DNA of 64,000 bases from the NCBI GenBank assembly GCA_024509875.1, contig JAMPIV010016267.1, forward strand, positions 62,001-126,000, read 5' to 3'. The notes beneath the pieces are model-generated. The model made no database searches and had not been told where the DNA came from. It was given only the letters and a program-made list of their open reading frames with translations. Of this stretch, positions 21,575 through 32,644 are shown in pieces; positions within the stretch are counted from its first letter, which is position 1, and every line of letters begins with the position of its first letter. Source of the DNA: Oreohelix idahoensis. Taxonomy: Eukaryota > Mollusca > Gastropoda > Stylommatophora > Oreohelicidae. The translations under genes were made by a program, and so were the position numbers.

Positions 21575-21815
21575 TAAAACAGTTAGAGCGCTTTCCTCTT
21601 GCGGAAAAGCTACTGGGTTCCGGGATCAAAACCTGGAAGCGTCACGCTCTAGACTACGCAGCTGTAAATTTATACTTAGCTCTGCTCTTTAAGCTAGGGA
21701 AGGCAAGATAGCAGCGAGGAGGCGAACTGGTCACCCCCACCTCATAAAAGATGAAGTTTTAAATATTTCACTCCTCTACGGCAGTATTTGTTTTGGGGTT
21801 ACCTTTTCCTTTGAC
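21575..21815 (+). mobile_element. SINE-1, plus strand
   Basis: AACAGTTAGAGCGCTTTCCT, a degenerate B box GGGATCAAAACCTGG, CAGCTGTAAATTTATAC, AGCGAGGAGGCGAACTGGTC and CTCTACGGCAGTATTTG in order. Confidence 0.8.
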
Positions 21816-21950
21816 TTTAATGCGTCTCACATCATTAACACTGCTCATGATGTCATCGCTGTGACTTTTATACGTCTCACATCATTAACACTGCTCATGA
21901 TGTCATCACTGTGACTTTTATGCGTCTCACATCAATGCCGAGAAGCTTCC
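21816..21950. repeat. About 57-bp tandem repeat, 2.3 copies
   Basis: GCGTCTCACATCATTAACAC followed by TGCTCATGATGTCATCNCTG and TGACTTTTAT occurs twice and then partially, directly 3' of a SINE-1 copy. Confidence 0.85.
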
Positions 21951-21979
21951 AGAACGGAGACGAACGTACAACTTCCAAA

Positions 21980-22385
21980 TTCTTCTTCTTTGATCCTTAG
22001 CCGCCGACTGTCAAAGCAGTCAGGGGCCATCACGCCTGTGGTGTCTTGTAGGGCAGCAACAAACTGCTTTCACTTTGCTCTGTCGGCGAACATTTTTCGT
22101 GCAGTGCCTCAGCTCTGGTTCATTCTTTGCATCTCGGCCTCCACAGTTCTCCGCCAAGTTGGGTTGGGTCGGCCTCTCTTTTGCCGTCCTTCAGAGTTCC
22201 ATAGCATAGATGTGATGGCATCATGGTCTCTTCTGAGGACGTGACCAACCCAACTTCTCCGTCTGCCAGCTATGATGGTGTGCATGTCGTCTTGAATTTT
22301 TCTTAGGCAGATTGTGTAGAAAGAGGACAATTTCGACATTTCCTTCTCTGTAACTCTCCAGCCAGCTTTCAGCACCAAATAGGAT
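21980..22385 (-). mobile_element. LINE B 3' end, 5'-truncated, minus strand
   Basis: Encodes WRVTEKEMSKLSSF, HTIIAGRRRSWVGHVLRRD, KRGRPNPTWRRTVEAEMQR, matching the C-terminus of the LINE B at 55466-59033. A deletion removes about 22 residues between the CLRKI and DMHTII segments. The 3' end at 21982 carries the same AAAGAAGAAGAAT-type tail. Confidence 0.85.
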
Positions 22386-23340
22386 AGATATAAGTGATGT
22401 GAAACTAAAAACGAACTGCTACACCTTATTGTTGGGTGAGGGGGGAGAGAGAGAAGTGAGACAGTTAGGTGGATTAAAGCTACAAAGAAGAAATTCAAGA
22501 AAAGGGCATGCGGCTCATGAGCAAGTGCATGCTAAGCCACGCATGCCCGAGGTTCAAGCCCACACAGACTTGTGTTTTAGCTTTCGGGTGAAGCTATTAA
22601 CAGGGTCATACGTTTCAGAGATCAGGAGACCCTCCTTTGCTTCGACTGTGCTTGTTTCGGGGTCTACTTTAAATAAACACACGTGCAAGAGTTTGTGAGG
22701 TGTTAGGGGTCGGTTCCTAGCTACAGACGATATTGTTTCGATGTACAGAGCTAATTTTCAATATTATTTCTGTACACAAAACCCCAGAGAATGCCTCCTA
22801 TCCCTTGTAGAAAAATGCCCTAGAAAATTCCTCAGAGTAGTGTATGTAAAGAGGGCAGATGTATGTTTGTTTGGCATAAGTCTGTACGTTAGGTTGATCC
22901 GCACAGCTATCATCTTGCTCGGGGAGATAATCTAGCAAGTTTTTAAGATTACTCAGCGTGCGTATTGAGATTACACAGCAGAAACAAAGAACGAGAAATC
23001 ATTATAACATTAAATGAGTTTTCTCAACACTAGAAAAGAAAGACGCACCCATTTGTTTGCTTGTTGGTTTGTATACTTGTTTTGTGTAACTTGTATTGAT
23101 AGTACAGGCATTAGTGACATGTTTATTATGAGGAAAAAACTGTTATGAATGTAGTGCCGACGATCATAAACGTGATTCTCGGAGGTGCATTTTTTCGTCG
23201 TTATTGGGCGGTGAGAAATGAATAGACATTCATTAGGGTTGTCCTCAGAAAAACACGAAAGAAAATGTTCATAGAACGAAAATTTGGGCGTAAAACATGT
23301 GTATTGTTTAAAACAAGTGTAGGCTAGTCCTTTAACAAAA
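22386..23340. other. Unassigned intron 1 sequence
   Basis: No gene or known repeat family recognised. Open frames at 22399-22698, 22741-22935 and 23010-23366 show no domain. Confidence 0.35.
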
Positions 23341-23344
23341 AAAT

Positions 23345-23412
23345 TTGCCTCGTGACCGCGAGGCACGTCCCGTTCAACCTAGTCGGTTATATTAGGGCGC
23401 ATGTCTTATGCT
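23345..23412. repeat. Interspersed repeat family D, copy 3
   Basis: TTTGCCTCG, GTCCCGTTCAACCTAGTCGG and TTATATTAGGGCGCATG match copies at 3830 and 62180. Confidence 0.75.
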
Positions 23413-23454
23413 ATTGTTGGCTACAAGCACGTCATCATCATAATTACCCATCAG

Positions 23455-23600
23455 TCCCCGCATGAGCATAAACCGCCAACATTCCTGCCAAGCCTCCCCT
23501 GCCCTGTGTCATCCGTTCAGTGTATTTCAATTTTTTCTTTACCCATTTCATAGCTGTCTCTAGTTCCTTTCTCCCTATTTTTTAGGGATCCCTCCTACCC
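23455..23600 (-). mobile_element. LINE A 3' end fragment, minus strand
   Basis: GAGCATAAACCGCCAACAT, CCAAGCCTCCCCTGCCCTG, TGTCATCCGTTCAGTG and CTGTCTCTAGTTCC parallel the LINE A 3' end at 28690-28815. Confidence 0.6.
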
Positions 23601-23768
23601 CCTTTAACCCTGGAGACCCTTTTTCATCTATTACTTGTTTGATTCTTGTCGGTACAGAGTTAACTTTTAATGTTGTGTTGTATGATCTCTGTCCAGTTTA
23701 GGGTTCATGACATCTCTACATATAGTCTTGTATGTTCTGGATGCGGCTCAGGTTTTATGGTTTATCCA

Positions 23769-23834
23769 GATGCTATCTCCTGATGCTTTCTCCTGATGCT
23801 TTCTCCTGATGCTTTCTCCTGATGCTTTCTCCTG
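23769..23834. repeat. 13-bp tandem repeat, 5 copies
   Basis: CTGATGCTTTCTC repeated head to tail. Confidence 0.95.
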
Positions 23835-24274
23835 TATTCTTCATACGGCTTAGGATGTAATCATTGTCAGAGTAGTAAATATTATTGCTCGACTTAAACA
23901 GACCTCAGATGGTCATGTCTCAGCTACACATGAATTCAAGGACTGTGGCTTGATGGTAGAATTGTTGCTTATGATTCGAATAAAGAGTCATTGTTTGATT
24001 ATTGCTTGTTATTTCTCCTTCCTTCTCCGATACTTTTTTTAAAAAAAAGTCTGTTGGTTCCTCCAGATCTTTTCTCACATAAAAAAAAAGAAACAATTCA
24101 GTAACGTTGAAGCAAATAATGGGTGTGCAGTTAAAAAAACAGAAGCATAACACCTTTCTGAGATGCTGGTTATCTTTATTCATGTTTCAGTTCTGTACCT
24201 CTCATTCTCAACAGACAGTTTAATGTTATAGAAACCATAGTGTAAATTTTAAATGTTTATGTGAATCAATTTGA

Positions 24275-24327
24275 AGATAGATAGATAGACAAACAGACAG
24301 ACAGACAGACAGATAGATAGATAGACA
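24275..24327. repeat. GATA/CAGA microsatellite
   Basis: Runs of GATA and CAGA tetranucleotides. Confidence 0.95.
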
Positions 24328-24399
24328 ATTGACTGGATCAGTATGCAAATGAAACGATGTAAGAGAGTATGTATGTAGGTGGGTATGATTATATTCTTC

Positions 24400-24590
24400 A
24401 ATATGGATGGCATGTTTGGATGCAGAGATGAAAAGCAGGAACCAGGTTTGGGGCACAGCACGAAGTATGGCCACACACCGAGCAAAGTAGAGAGAGTTTA
24501 TATCTGCCCTACAAGACACCACTAGACGTGATGGTCACTGATTGCTTTGTCAGTGTCTAAGCATTCAAGGAGAATAAGATAAGAAAGCAA
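24400..24590 (+). mobile_element. LINE B 3' end fragment, plus strand
   Basis: The minus strand at 24522-24420 reads GTCTTGTAGGGCAGATATAA, CTTTGCTCGG and TTCATCTCTGCATCC, which corresponds to the + strand of the LINE B 3' region at 22040-22140. The fragment is therefore in + orientation. It is degraded. Confidence 0.6.
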
Positions 24591-24794
24591 GCAATAGTGC
24601 GAATAACTTACCATTTTTCTAATTCACCACATTGTCACCCTATTTACTGAAGCATTTATCGCAGTTATATTTATCACATTGTCACCATCTAAAGCACACA
24701 GGAGGAAGATCACATCTGAGATAATATGCAGCAATATCACTGTAAGAGACAGAAGGAGAAACTCAGAAACCGGGACATTAGCTGTAACAACACG

Positions 24795-25015
24795 TTGTAT
24801 CAGCCACATAAAGAGCTAGAAATAAAGTGGTTTGGACATCTCGTTAGAACGTAATCAAATCAGCTGCCAGGACAAGTGTTCACACAACAGATTCGGCTTC
24901 AAGGCGCCCGTGAGGAATGTGGTAGACCTATATATAGACTGTTAATGATATCATGGTGAAACATGGTACCTCTGGCCAAAGCAGCACACTTTGCACAAGA
25001 ACTATAACTGCTTCT
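24795..25015 (+). mobile_element. LINE reverse-transcriptase tail fragment, plus strand
   Basis: Encodes KWFGHLVRT, then SNQLPGQVF, LQGARGECGRPIYR and VPLAKAAHFAQEL. This is the conserved WFGH...GRGRP...AQDR tail found after the RT domain of several LINE groups. Stops interrupt it, and the clade cannot be set from this piece. Confidence 0.55.
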
Positions 25016-25084
25016 CTTCACGATATATATGGAAGGAAAACAATTTACATAATTATCCCATTGTAGTATTTTTAATGTTGTTTA

Positions 25085-25211
25085 CGTGGTCGTGGGTTCA
25101 AAACCAGATCGCGACGCACTCCAGTCTACCCAACTGTAAATGATTACTTGGCACAGCTCCAAAGGTAAAGGCAGCGAGGAAAGAAATTGGTCATTCCACC
25201 TCATAAAGATG
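25085..25211 (+). mobile_element. SINE-1 5' half, split by a LINE insertion
   Basis: B box GGGTTCAAAACCAGATCGCG, CCCAACTGTAAATGATTAC, AGGCAGCGAGGAAAGAAATT and CCACCTCATAAAGATG. The 3' half continues at 26026-26102 after an 814-bp insert. AAAGATG is present on both sides. Confidence 0.8.
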
Positions 25212-26025
25212 AGATGTCTTCTTTTTCTTCAGGTGCCTGGTCTGGAACAGACATTGGCGATCATGACCCTCCAATCTTCTCTGTCTTTTGATAGTCTAAT
25301 GAGGTTGTTGTTGCCCATGCTGTTGTTTGTTGCCCAGTTGTTTAAGCTTTCCACATACATCTTTCTCTGCCTTCCTCTTCCTCTCCTACCTGGTATTTTC
25401 CCACATAAGACTAATTCCTCCACTCCTCCTCTTCTGTTAATATGTCCCACAAATTTGAATTCTCTTTTCCCGATGGTTTTGATGAGCGATCTATTAACAC
25501 CCGCAGCTGTCAATACCTCGGCATTTGTTTTCTTCTCTGTCCACGATATTCTCAGTATCCTTCTCAAAAACCACATTTCCGCTGCCTCCAGTTTTTTTCA
25601 CCATTTGGTTACTCACTGTCCAACATTCACAAACATATAAAAGAACGGACCACACGTAACCCCTTAGTAAGCGAATGTTTGTGCTTATGGTGATGTTTCT
25701 GTTTTTCATTACATTGCTCATCCTAGTAAAGGCTTCTTTGGACATGGCGATCCTTTTCTTTATCTCTGTGTTACATCTGCCATCTGATGTCAATGTGTAG
25801 CCTAAATATTTAAAGAGATTGACTTGTTTGATTTATTCCTGTTCAAAGAGCATACTGGTATTTGTATTTTCTTAGAAACTACCATGCATACAGTTTTGCT
25901 GACATTCAAAGATAATCCTTTCAACCCGCTCTCTTCCACTACTTTGTCTAGAATGATTTGTAGATTTTCCTCTGACTCAGCTATTAAAACTGTGTCATCT
26001 GATATCTCAGATTGTTGATATTTTG
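25212..26025 (-). mobile_element. 5'-truncated LINE (family C-type RT), minus strand
   Basis: Encodes the C-terminal third of a non-LTR reverse transcriptase in three shifted pieces. They include SDDTVLIAESEENLQIILD (a YADD-box derivative, S replacing Y/F and A lost), SDGRCNTEIKKRI, CECWTVSNQMVKK, MWFLRRILRISWTEKK and VGHINRRGG. Flanking 7-bp AAAGATG duplications at 25205-25211 and 26026-26032 mark the ends. The copy is dead through frameshifts. Its sequence differs from both LINE A and LINE B. Confidence 0.8.
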
Positions 26026-26102
26026 AAAGATGGATACAGTGTACCGAAATCTCTAACACTGCACTCACCTATGGCAGTATCTGCTTGGTTCCTTTACCTT
26101 TT
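26026..26102 (+). mobile_element. SINE-1 3' half, continuation after LINE insert
   Basis: AAATCTCTAACACTGCACTC, ACCTATGGCAGTATCTGCTT and CCTTTACCTTTTA complete the SINE-1 begun at 25085. Confidence 0.8.
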
Positions 26103-26344
26103 AATTCTTGAAATACCGCTGTCAAATGCAATCACAATCCGAGGTGCGCATGTTTCCTGCTATCAGCGGCTTCTGTCTGTAGAAATAGCTGATAGAATTG
26201 TAGCTGAAATAAAAGAATTCCTGGCATTACAACGCAGGAAATGGTTAAGAAAAGTGTGGTGCGTTGATAGCTACAATGTCAATCGTAAGTTTTTTTACCG
26301 GCGGTTATAAAAAAATTCGTGCGACGCTTGGGCACAGCCTTTTA

Positions 26345-26580
26345 ACCTCTTTTAAGGGTGTCGGAGTATGGCTGAGAGGTATGATGTTCGCCGCTAATTC
26401 TAAAGGTACCGGGATCGGTTCCCAGTACAAGGAATATATTTCATGGAAATTTTTTTTTCAGAACCAGTGGGTCTTAATAATGTCATACTCCCCCCCTGAT
26501 CTCCTGAGTAGTGAGATCGGATGCTTAGCCTTCTCGGATAAGGGGAAAAGGGGGGGGGGGGGGAAATAGGAGGCCCCGCG
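26345..26580 (+). mobile_element. Possible second tRNA-headed SINE
   Basis: GTCGGAGTATGGCTGAGAGG, CGCCGCTAATTCTAAAGG and GGGATCGGTTCCCAG resemble a class II (Ser/Leu-like) tRNA with A box TGGCTGAGAGG and a variant B box. The downstream body with a G13 run has no partner in this window, so this is tentative. Confidence 0.4.
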
Positions 26581-26684
26581 TGCAAGTTGCGCACGTTAAA
26601 AGCTCTTCGGCAGTTGAAAATCATAAAGAGTATGCCATACTGCCGCTGCCCTGGCAAAATTTACAAAAAAATTAGGAAAAACCT

Positions 26685-26880
26685 ACCCGCCACAAAAATA
26701 TTTATAGAATGTGTGATTCCTGTTTACACACATTGGGATCCTCGCCGGTGCTACGGAGTTCGTGCACTGTGCTGAGATCCTCCTTGTGTGATCTAAGGGA
26801 GGAGATCGAAGCACTGGTGGAGTTGCCCGTGTGCAATGAAGATGAATCAAAACCAAATCAAACGGTATTTGAAACACTGA
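26685..26880 (+). repeat. Interspersed repeat family E, copy 1
   Basis: ATATTTATAGAATGTGTGAT, TTGGGATCCTCGCCGGTGCT, GCTGAGATCCTCCTTGTGTG and ATCTAAGGGAGGAGATCG match 63490-63690. Confidence 0.8.
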
Positions 26881-27595
26881 TTGTTTGTAGAGAGACAACC
26901 TGATGTCATTAACATTAAAGCCATATATGGGTATCAGTCCGAATTTATTTTTAGTATATTTAAGAAGGGAAGCCCTCGTTTATAGATAACACATTTTACC
27001 ACAACGGACACATTTTGATTGATCAGTGGTAAAGAGTTGCCGCATGTTTGTTGCAGATACGTGTGACAAGGGATAGTGCCAACACGTAATTTGATGTACA
27101 GTGGCATCATCTCGTTCGTAAATAAAACTTTGTGTTATGAGATATTTGCGATGACAAAACGGTACAAATCCATTCATATTGGTAGTACGTTTACCATGAC
27201 CTCGAAAGGGATGATGGGAAACAGTTCAAGCTATTTGCTTATTTTATGAAGATGAACAAGTGGTGAGAGCCTGAACAATGGGGGAGGGGGTAGACTTTAT
27301 GGTGTGCAGCCAAATTTGAGTCGTAACGTTCTGGTAAATGAGAGGTATATTTATTTATTTTTTGTTTTTTGCTATGTCATTCTTCTTCTACGAAAAGTGT
27401 GTACGTACGATAAGTGCATAGGTACGTATTCTTCATTTGTCTTAACGCTACATAGCGATAGACTCGTTCCTTGTTGATGCTAGCATGTTTGTGATACCTA
27501 GTTCTCTGCTTACACTTTTACAACTACTTTTACAATGAACTATCACTGTCTGAGAGCAAATACAGCGACAGCCATTTGTTATGACCATTTACAAT
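26881..27595. other. Unassigned intron 1 sequence
   Basis: No gene or repeat family recognised. Confidence 0.35.
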
Positions 27596-27835
27596 GATGA
27601 AGAGCGTCCACCTGACAGAGTGGTTAGATCGCTGGCCTGTTGCGGCAGAGGTGCAGGATTCGATTCACATCACCGACATGCTCTAGTCTGCCCAGCTGTA
27701 AAATGGGTACCCGACTTTGCTCTTGAGTGAGGGAGGTGGTCACCCCACCTCTTGATGTTGGACCTGGTATAGTCTCTAAAACTGCACTCCCATACTCCCA
27801 TATCAGCTATGGACTACCTTTACCTTCTACTATGA
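27596..27835 (+). mobile_element. SINE-1, near full-length, plus strand
   Basis: CTGACAGAGTGGTTAGATCG, B-box region GGATTCGATTCACATC, CAGCTGTAAAATGGGTACCC, TCTTGATGTTGGACCTGG and GACTACCTTTACCTT. About 20 bases of the body between GAGTGAGGGAGG and TGGTCACC are missing. Confidence 0.85.
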
Positions 27836-27837
27836 TG

Positions 27838-27955
27838 AACTTGCCAGCATCGTGCACTACCTCACAGTAATCGTCACTTACGACATGCCTGAAGTCCTGG
27901 CAGAAGTCCTGTTATTTCTTTGTCTCCCCCTGAACTGCACGGGGCGGTAACTTTA
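27838..27955 (-). repeat. Interspersed repeat family C, partial, minus strand
   Basis: TTGCCAGCATCGTGCACTAC, TACGACATGCCTGAAG and ATTTCTTTGTCTCCCCC parallel 47500-47595. Confidence 0.65.
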
Positions 27956-28650
27956 TAATGTGTATTAATAAAGAGTACAGAACCGTGCAAGAAAAAATAA
28001 TGGGGCGGAAACGAAAATGAGTTATGTGCCTTACTAACACAAGGAAAATTCTCTACATAATGGCCACAGGGCCTTCGGTACGAACAAACACAGAAGAGAA
28101 CGAACGAACGAAGGAAAGCGAGAACTGTGTACTATGAATTAAAAAGTAAATTAAAATGATACGAGCCGTAAGAAAATAATGGTACATGTGATATTATATA
28201 CAGGATTACGATAAAGACGAGAAGAATGAGTGATGAAAAATATTCACTTAAGATGGAGCTGATCACTCAAGTCACAGCTTGAAGAATTCCTTTATCCGAA
28301 TTTTGATTGGACGGATTCTGGATTTGTGACGGCCATATCTGCGCACCACGTGAGACATAGATTGTGTCAGTAAGTCCAACGCGATCCCTTTTTTTTCTTG
28401 TTCTGTCTTTGATGAAGTAGTTAGCGTGTATTTGGGAATAAATAACACACACATAAAGATATGTTCCGCAGGCCTCGGGTTTCCTTCTTTATTGATTTAA
28501 ATGTAATCTGGGAACTATGTTGTTGGAAATTGGTGTAAATATAAAAATACAAGAATGGTGCTCAGCGATGCGTGGTATACAATGAGGCTGGCACGGTAAA
28601 TTAGGTAGAAAGGCAATCACTCCAGGTCCAAGCTAATTTAATTGTATAGG
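27956..28650. other. Unassigned intron 1 sequence
   Basis: No gene or repeat family recognised. Confidence 0.35.
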
Positions 28651-28660
28651 AAGGAATTAT

Positions 28661-29029
28661 CAATCAAAAAGGTATTATCAATACCCTTTAGCTCCCCAAG
28701 GAGCATAGGCCTTCAACAAACACATGCCAAGTCTTCCTGTCCTGTGCCATCCGCTCAAGTTCTTTCCATGTTTTCCTCATCATTTTCACCTCTGTTTCCA
28801 GTTCTCTTCTCCATGTGCTTTTTGGTCTACCTCTGCCTCTCTTTCCCTGTCGATTCCAGAACAAGGACTGCCTTGTAAAGCCATCAACAGGTTTCCTCAA
28901 TGTGTGTCCTATCCATCGCCAGCGTCTTCTTCTCAACTCTTGTTCCACTGGCACTTGTCTGGTTCTTGCCATCAATTCCACATTTGTGACTTTGTCATAC
29001 CATTTCAGTCCTTCTATTCTACGCAAGGG
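28661..29029 (-). mobile_element. LINE A, 5'-truncated 369-bp copy, minus strand
   Basis: A single open frame encodes RRIEGLKWYDKVTNVELMAR, TRQVPVEQELRRRRWRWIGH, TLRKPVDGFTRQSLFWN, GRGRPKSTWRRELETEVK and WHVFVEGLCSLGS, the C-terminus of the LINE A polyprotein. AGGAATTAT at 28652-28660 and 29030-29038 is a 9-bp target duplication. The open frame suggests a fairly recent insertion. Confidence 0.9.
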
Positions 29030-29042
29030 AGGAATTATGTGG

Positions 29043-29072
29043 GCATTAAAATTGTATTTATTTGTGTGTGTC

Positions 29073-29128
<56 letters not shown>
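29043..29128. repeat. TG then TA dinucleotide microsatellite
   Basis: A TGTGTG tract followed by (TA)n to 29128. Confidence 0.95.
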
Positions 29129-29130
<2 letters not shown>

Positions 29131-29278
29131 AGAGTCCGCTGGGAGGACAACATTAGACAATCTTTGAAGGACCGAGGACTAGAAAGGAACCAGGCCAGGA
29201 GGAAGACAGCCGATAGGATAGTCTGCCGCTCTCTCTTCCAAACCTCTACACCTCACGGTAGAAGGGGAACGACTAAGT
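29129..29278 (+). mobile_element. LINE RT C-terminal tail fragment between TA tracts
   Basis: Encodes PRVRWEDNIRQSLKDRGLER, RRKTADRIVCRSLFQT and a stop shortly after, typical of the last residues of a LINE polyprotein. Both sides are (TA)n. Confidence 0.6.
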
Positions 29279-29280
29279 AA

Positions 29281-29281
<1 letters not shown>

Positions 29282-29319
<38 letters not shown>
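29282..29319. repeat. (TA)n microsatellite
   Basis: Perfect TA repeat directly after a LINE tail. Confidence 0.95.
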
Positions 29320-29320
<1 letters not shown>

Positions 29321-29324
29321 TGAG

Positions 29325-30569
<1,245 letters not shown>

Positions 30570-30800
30570 CGTGCACTTCCAAGGGGGTCTCTGAGAAGAC
30601 AAAGAAATAACAGGACGAATGCGTCCTCTGGTATATTGTAGCAGTGGATGATGGGAAGTTGTGCTTGGTGCTGGCAATCTCATCATGTTAAACAATTGCT
30701 ACACGAACCACTGCCACATTAGCACACAGCACATTGACGCACACTTCCTACATAGGGACAGCTATAGCGGTTGTCCCTTTCTCCGTAAGGAGTGTACAGG
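30570..30800 (+). repeat. Interspersed repeat family C, copy 3, plus strand
   Basis: GGGGGTCTCTGAGAAGACAAAG, GGCAATCTCATCATGT, AACAATTGCTACACGAACCA and a terminal TTTCTCCGTAAGGAGTGTAC hairpin-like end. Confidence 0.75.
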
Positions 30801-30829
30801 GAAGTGAATGCTGAATATTGTCAGCGAGA

Positions 30830-30970
30830 CTCGGGTGTAAATGGGTACCTGAATTTTCTGTTGAGTTAGAGATTGCAAAGGCATGGGCGAAGGGAACCGC
30901 TCACCCCACCTCATAAAGCAGAGACCTAGGATAGTAGTCTCTAACAATACTCCCCTGCGGCAGTTCCTTG
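30830..30970 (+). mobile_element. SINE-1, 5'-truncated, plus strand
   Basis: TGTAAATGGGTACCTGAATT, GAGTTAGAGATTGCAAAGGC, CACCCCACCTCATAAAGC and CTCCCCTGCGGCAGTTCCTT. The tRNA head is missing. Confidence 0.8.
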
Positions 30971-31383
30971 ACCATTTCTACATTGTACGCAATTTTTCGA
31001 GTGGTTTTCTTCACTCATAACTCACTCATACGACCTTATATATATCAAACCACACCTACTCAAACACCAGATATGTCGCCCAACTCATTTGCAGTCGATG
31101 TATCAGAAGATGCGTCCGTTATAAAGTTGTCTTAGTGTTGCTAATTAATTGGCGCCACCTGCGCGCTTTTCTCCATGCTGAGATCTTGAGCTGACCTGTT
31201 TCATCGAGGACGTTCAACATCAGTTAATCCGTCTTTGACAGACCCCGGGAAGTTCCACTTCCTTTTCGTTTTTGGAGTAGGCGAGCGTTTCTATCGATAG
31301 ACTTATATAACTTGTTATATTTTTGCCCTCATTTTCTTGCTGAATGGGTTTTGCATGTTGATACTTCAGTCTATATCTACACC

Positions 31384-31432
31384 CAGTGGCGGATATAACT
31401 TTTCTTGGGGGGGGGGGGGGGGGGGGGGGGGG
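31384..31432. repeat. Possible hAT-type terminus with G26 run
   Basis: CAGTGGCGGATATAACTTTT then a run of about 26 G. CAGTGGCGGA at an element end is seen in hAT-like elements, but I found no matching opposite end. Confidence 0.3.
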
Positions 31433-31478
31433 CTATTCGTGAGGATTTTATTCGAGGGTTTAGGCAAACCTCCGAAAA

Positions 31479-31645
31479 GCCATTTTATTATAATACGTTC
31501 TGAATATGGGAACCTCCTTCGATAAGCCATTTTATCATAATACGTTCTGAATATGGGAACCTCCCTCGATAAGTCATTTTATTATAATACTTTCTGAATA
31601 TGGGAACCTCCTTCGATAAGCCATTTTGTTATACGTTCTAAATGA
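31479..31645. repeat. 47-bp tandem repeat, 3.5 copies
   Basis: The unit is GCCATTTTATTATAATACGT followed by TCTGAATATGGGAACCTCCT and TCGATAA. Confidence 0.9.
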
Positions 31646-31804
31646 TACTGAGCATTTTTTTTAAATGTGAACAACTATCCTTCAAAACAAGTTTGTAATC
31701 TAATCGTTTAATACAACACATAACATTATTTTTAGCCAACTCGGCACATATTAGTAATAATCTTGATATGTTTCCACTGGTACCCAAAAAAAAAAAAAAA
31801 TGTA

Positions 31805-32235
31805 AAAGACATTGCTACCCTCATAATGGAGCATTTGGAAGCATTGGAGCAAAATATCCAACATTACTTTCCATCGTTGACTACAGAGAGGTTCGACTGA
31901 GTAAGAAATACATGTTACCTGTTTCATCTGACTTGGATTTTACAATAATAGAAGAACAGCTAGCTTCTATTTCAACTGATCGCAGTCTTACAATGAAACA
32001 CTGAGATACCCCCGGACGCATTCTGGATTTCTGTTAAAGACGAGTATTCTGTTATTGCAAACTGATCTTAAATTATTTTGATGCAGCTTTCTGCGTCATA
32101 TTTATGTGAATTGGGATTTTCAACACTTACAAGCATTAAATGCAAAAAAGGGAAAGGCTTCTGTGTTGAAGATGAAATAAGAGTTTGCTTATCTCAAATA
32201 CACCATAATATCCTAGAAACTACTCAATAGCATCA
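31805..32235 (+). pseudogene. hAT-type transposase remnant (ZBED5/SCAND3-like C-terminus)
   Basis: Several + strand frames together show the C-terminal part of a hAT transposase: EHLEALEQNIQHYFPSL, EEQLASISTDRSLTMKH, FWISVKDEYSVIA, and SASYLCELGFSTLTSIKCKK followed by VEDEIRVCLSQI. The last block is the hAT dimerisation region, and the order matches domesticated relatives annotated as ZBED5-like. At least three frameshifts or stops separate the blocks, and no N-terminal BED finger or catalytic part is present, so it is dead. Confidence 0.65.
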
Positions 32236-32484
32236 AGCCCAAGTATCACATTAGGCCATCATGGTTGTATGAAAAACATTTTGTGTGTGTGTGTGTGTTA
32301 AATATATGTTCTAATTATTTTAAACAATTAAAATAAAATCTAATTGAGAGTTTCCTTTATTCTAACGTACCTACAAATTAGTGTATTTAGGTTCGTATAT
32401 ATCACTGTAATTTTTTCTACAGGCGCGAGGTCAGATAAGGGTGCCGCAAAATTTTAGAACATTTAAAAGTGTGCCGTGAACACA

Positions 32485-32507
32485 AAAAGGTTGAGAAACA
32501 CTGGTCT
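32485..32507 (+). repeat. hAT-like 3' terminal inverted repeat
   Basis: CACAAAAAGGTTGAGAAACA then CTG, the inverse of CAGTGTTTCTCAACC, a common hAT terminus. It lies 250 bp past the hAT transposase remnant in the right orientation. The partner 5' end was not found. Confidence 0.55.
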
Positions 32508-32644
32508 AGTACGTAGTCATATCTCTTTATCACAGCCTCGAGTGGTCAGGTATCTTAGAACTTACTTCAATACCATTTTCCATTCATGTGTTTTTAAACC
32601 ACAATATATATGTGTGCACACAAACACACACACCTACATACATA

